Assembly: GCA_003224055.1 (NCBI GenBank)
Contig: QHYE01000059.1
Span: 1-64,000 of the forward strand
Source: Acidobacteriota bacterium
Lineage (GTDB): Bacteria; Acidobacteriota; Terriglobia; Acidiferrales; UBA7541
Direction: 5' to 3'
Length of the DNA stretch: 64,000 nt
Below the pieces are notes generated by a model. That model did no database searches. It was given only the letters and a program-made list of their open reading frames with translations, and was not told the origin of the DNA. Positions 61,887 through 64,000 of this stretch are shown piece by piece (the first letter of the stretch is position 1; each line of letters opens with the position of its first letter). The translations under genes and the position numbers were made by a program.

Positions 61887-62276
61887 CTGCGTCTTCTTCT
61901 GGACACGCACGCGCTGCTCTGGTGGCTGGCCGATGATCCCGCACTCCCGCCACGCGCCCGCAAGTTCATCCGCTCTCGTTCCAATACTGTGTTCGTCAGT
62001 GCTGCTTCGGCATGGGAGATTGCTACGAAATCCCGCATCGGCAAGCTCCCGCAAGCCGCCGACCTCGCTCTCCGTTTCGACGCAATCCTTCTCCAGGAAT
62101 CCTTTGAATCTCTCCCGATCACGTCCGAACATGCCGCCCGCGCCGGATTACTCCCCGGCCCTCATAAGGACCCTTTCGACCGTATGCTCATCGCTCAATC
62201 CCTGGCCGAAAATCTGCCGATCCTCAGCAACGACTCGGTCTTTGACACCTACAAACTTCGGCGGCTCTGGGATTGA
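61887..62276 (+). CDS. PIN-domain toxin (VapC-type), apparently CTG-initiated
   Basis: 129 residues if started at CTG 61887: LRLLLDTHALLWWLADDPAL carries the first catalytic Asp. AASAWEIATKSRIGKL and DPFDRMLIAQSLAENLPILSND supply the remaining acidic residues of the PIN ribonuclease fold. No ATG, GTG or TTG exists in frame until GTG 61989, which would delete the first Asp. The antitoxin's own TGA (61881-61883) is in this frame, so nothing upstream can serve. GGGAG lies 6 nt before the CTG. It probably cleaves RNA and is held by the preceding antitoxin. Confidence 0.82.
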   Translation: MRLLLDTHALLWWLADDPALPPRARKFIRSRSNTVFVSAASAWEIATKSRIGKLPQAADLALRFDAILLQESFESLPITSEHAARAGLLPGPHKDPFDRMLIAQSLAENLPILSNDSVFDTYKLRRLWD

Positions 62277-62304
62277 CTTCTTGATCGCGGCCGCTTGCGC
62301 TGTC

Positions 62305-62766
62305 TCAACGAACACGGAACTCCGCGCGAATAAACGCCTTGATCCCTTCTTCTCCCGTCAAGCGCAAGCACAGCAATTTTCCCTCGCGTTCCAGGTCGAT
62401 ATGAAAATCAAAGAACGGGCAGCACTTGCTCTCCGCCGCCACCCATTCCGCTAACTGCGCCAGCGAAATGTCCGCCGGGCTGAACTTGAATTCATAGCCC
62501 TTCTCCGTTTCGACGATTTCCTTGCGTTGGGCGCCAAGTTTTTCGCTCAATTGCTTGTGCCGAGCCCGCTCAGTCGGATTCAGTGCCTTGGTGTTGCAGT
62601 AGAACCTGCTTTGCATCGCTGCCGCCTGCCTTTCGGGCCTCACTGCGATTGCCGAGCTTTGCGCCAGCAGCCCGGCGGCTCCGCCGCTCACAAGGAACAA
62701 AGCCACAGCCCATTTCGCCGCGATTTGCCAGCTCGCTTCTACAAAACGATTCTTCTTTCCGCTCAT
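62305..62766 (-). CDS. Exported protein with CCPF motif, divergent from merR-type gene
   Basis: 153 residues from ATG 62766 (GGAGGAAG upstream). An N-terminal signal or anchor (AAKWAVALFLVSGGAAGLLAQ) precedes a domain with SRFYCNTKALNPTERARHKQLSEKL, an acidic stretch and LAEWVAAESKCCPFFDFHIDLE, ending LRLTGEEGIKAFIRAEF. The Cys and CCPF pattern is reminiscent of small proteins found beside heavy-metal or MerR-type loci; a metal or redox role is a guess. A MerR-type promoter (62807-62837) lies directly in front. Confidence 0.68.
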   Translation of the reverse strand: MSGKKNRFVEASWQIAAKWAVALFLVSGGAAGLLAQSSAIAVRPERQAAAMQSRFYCNTKALNPTERARHKQLSEKLGAQRKEIVETEKGYEFKFSPADISLAQLAEWVAAESKCCPFFDFHIDLEREGKLLCLRLTGEEGIKAFIRAEFRVR

Positions 62767-62806
62767 GGTCTTCCTCCGATTAGGATTTGCCACGTCCCAT
62801 CCCCGG

Positions 62807-62837
62807 ATGCTAGAAGTTAAAGTCAGCTTTAAGTCAA
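62807..62837 (-). promoter_or_regulatory. MerR-type promoter with 19-bp spacer
   Basis: On the minus strand TTGACT (62832-62837) and TAGCAT (62807-62812) are 19 bp apart, the over-long spacing characteristic of MerR-activated promoters. The dyad TTAAAG-TCAG-CTTTAA (62817-62832) fills the spacer, the expected operator. It points to the gene at 62305-62766; the MerR-type gene starts on the other side at 62860. Confidence 0.85.
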
Positions 62838-62859
62838 GCGATATTCCAGGAAGTGAAAA

Positions 62860-63270
62860 ATGAAAATCGGGGAACTCGCCGCCCGCGCAGGTCTTAACGC
62901 CTCCGCCCTCCGCTACTACGAAAAAATGGGCCTGCTCGCCCCTCCGTACCGCACCGGCGGCCAGCGCCGCTATCCCAGTGACGCCCTCGACCGCGCGCTA
63001 CTCATTCGCTTCGCCGGCGACATAGGCTTCACCCTCGGCGAGATCAAACTGTTTCTCCATGGCCTGCGCGGCAATACCCCCGTCGGCCCCCGCTGGAAAA
63101 AACTCGCCCATCACAAAATCCGCGAAATGGATGAAACGATTGAGCGTTCACTTCGCTTGAAATCTCTCCTCCAGCATCTCCTCCACTGCCACTGCCCCTC
63201 GCTGCAAGTCTGCGTCCAGCGTCTCAGTCTCACCTCCAGCCTCCGCCGCATTGCGCGCCGCACAAAATAA
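62860..63270 (+). CDS. MerR-family transcriptional activator
   Basis: 136 residues. MKIGELAARAGLNASALRYYEKMGLL plus RTGGQRRYPSDALDRALLIRFAGDIGFTLGEI is the MerR winged HTH. The effector part has the cysteine cluster HCHCPSLQVC near residue 117, suggesting a metal or redox ligand (Zn, Cu, Hg or a SoxR-like signal). Its dimer should twist the 19-bp spacer promoter of the divergent CCPF gene. No transporter or reductase of a classic metal system is adjacent. Confidence 0.88.
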   Translation: MKIGELAARAGLNASALRYYEKMGLLAPPYRTGGQRRYPSDALDRALLIRFAGDIGFTLGEIKLFLHGLRGNTPVGPRWKKLAHHKIREMDETIERSLRLKSLLQHLLHCHCPSLQVCVQRLSLTSSLRRIARRTK

Positions 63271-63368
63271 ACTCCGATGGGCGAACCGGTCGCTGTTGAT
63301 TGGCGGCGCAATTCCTGTTTTGCTGAGGTATAGTTTCCGGACCAATCCTGGCAAGCGGAGGACCCACT

Positions 63369-63974
63369 GTGAAATTCAAGCTTTTAACGTTCGCTACAGC
63401 TCTCTCACTTTGCAATGTAGCCGCTGCCGCGCAGTCGCCTGCCGCCTCGCCCGCAACGCCGCCGCAGCAAACTCAACCCAAACCTCCCCAGGACCCCTCA
63501 GCCCAGGTTCCGGCTCCCAGGCCAGACGACGTCAAATCCATCGACAGCATCCTCGCCGCTCTCTACAACGTGATCTCCGGCCCCGCCGGCGAGCGAGACT
63601 GGAATCGTTTTCGTTCCCTGTTTTTGCCTGGCGCCACTCTCACCTCCGCCGGAAAGGACCGCGAAGGGAATATTCACGTTCGTCCGCGCACCGTGGAAGG
63701 ATATGTAACGGGCGCCGGCGGCTATTTCGCACAGCACGGTTTTTTCGAAAGCCCGATCGTGAGCCGCGTCCAGACGTTTGGCAACGTCGCCCAGGTCTTC
63801 TGCAGCTACGAATCCCGCGGCGCCGCCGGTGAAGCGCCCTTCGCCCGCGGCATTAACAGTATCCAGTTGGCTTATGATGGCAAACGCTGGTGGGTCGTCA
63901 GCATCCTCTGGGACGAGGAGCGCCCCGACAATCCGCTCCCCAAGGAATTCGCCGTCAAGCCCGGCAGCAAATAG
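63369..63974 (+). CDS. Exported SnoaL-like (NTF2-fold) protein
   Basis: 201 residues, GTG 63369. A signal peptide (KLLTFATALSLCNVAAAAQ) and a Pro/Ala/Gln linker (to about residue 55) precede an NTF2-like domain: DSILAALYNVISGPAGERDWNRFRSLFLPGATL, then the VEGYVTGAGGYFAQHGFFE helix region and AYDGKRWWVVSILWD. This fold is used by many small-molecule binding enzymes; no function can be named. It is the last gene of the window. Confidence 0.7.
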   Translation: MKFKLLTFATALSLCNVAAAAQSPAASPATPPQQTQPKPPQDPSAQVPAPRPDDVKSIDSILAALYNVISGPAGERDWNRFRSLFLPGATLTSAGKDREGNIHVRPRTVEGYVTGAGGYFAQHGFFESPIVSRVQTFGNVAQVFCSYESRGAAGEAPFARGINSIQLAYDGKRWWVVSILWDEERPDNPLPKEFAVKPGSK

Positions 63975-64000
63975 ATACTAATCCCTTCGTTCACCCGTTT

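Overview
The window looks like chromosomal DNA of a GC-rich, Gram-negative soil-type bacterium, most likely an Acidobacteriota member. The support is lipid A genes (lpxA, lpxI), an outer-membrane porin and a TonB-like protein (a two-membrane envelope), an ADOP-type duplicated MacB-like permease (a family especially frequent in Acidobacteria), cofH/cofC for coenzyme F420, and many secreted 'hypothetical' proteins. This assignment is inference; there is no rRNA or other phylogenetic marker RNA. I found no tRNA, rRNA, CRISPR array, transposase or prophage. Both strands are used, genes are dense, and most operon joints are ATGA/GTGA 4-bp overlaps.

Layout. 1-2.9 kb: partial patatin lipase, divergent from a FadN-type beta-oxidation protein. 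3-7.7 kb: molybdate block (HTH-TOBE regulator, porin, modABC). 7.7-8.8 kb: two exported proteins on the minus strand, one a c-type cytochrome. 8.9-12.7 kb: cofH, cofC, a two-subunit CoA-transferase and a PPOX/F420-type oxidoreductase; the cofH 3' end carries a perfect 104-bp tandem duplication that shifts its frame. 12.7-17.7 kb: secreted hypothetical, metallo-beta-lactamase fold protein, membrane-anchored FAD-linked oxidase and two unknown membrane proteins. 17.8-20.2 kb: ADOP permease. 26.1-20.3 kb (minus): apparently coupled set fumC, a duplicated-domain Cys-motif exported protein (single-base frameshift), SIS isomerase/deaminase, ROK kinase, sugar MFS. 26.1-27 kb: gene-poor stretch with three 31-bp direct repeats, then an orphan RHH antitoxin-like gene with its own palindrome. 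27-37 kb: HEAT-like protein, radical SAM/SPASM enzyme, ABC-2 exporter, three exported peptidase-like proteins. 37.4-42.9 kb: lipid A operon fabZ-lpxA-lpxI-Gfo/Idh-TonB-like-miaA, with an unlisted 32-codon membrane mini-gene between the last two. 43-47.4 kb: FKBP, hflX, pgsA, AMMECR1. 47.5-55.7 kb: fused aroDE, trpE-trpG, trpD, a dipeptidase and exported proteins. 55.9-60.2 kb: sucCD, ndk, small membrane proteins, a nagB-like deaminase. 60.2-64 kb: MFS transporter, Phd/PIN toxin-antitoxin pair, a MerR regulator with a textbook 19-bp-spacer promoter in front of a divergent CCPF-motif protein, and a SnoaL-like exported protein.

How it works together. Most of the window is core metabolism (TCA cycle, aromatic amino acids, lipid A, phospholipid, tRNA modification). 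Two separated loci (20.3-24.7 kb and 59.4-61.6 kb) both look like amino-sugar or sugar-acid uptake and phosphosugar conversion. I do not see a large undescribed defence or biosynthetic system. The most noteworthy items are local: the cofH duplication, the frameshifted Cys-motif gene whose restored stop lands exactly on an ATGA overlap, the 31-bp repeats, the PIN toxin with no ATG/GTG/TTG start, the MerR-type promoter and the hidden mini-gene.
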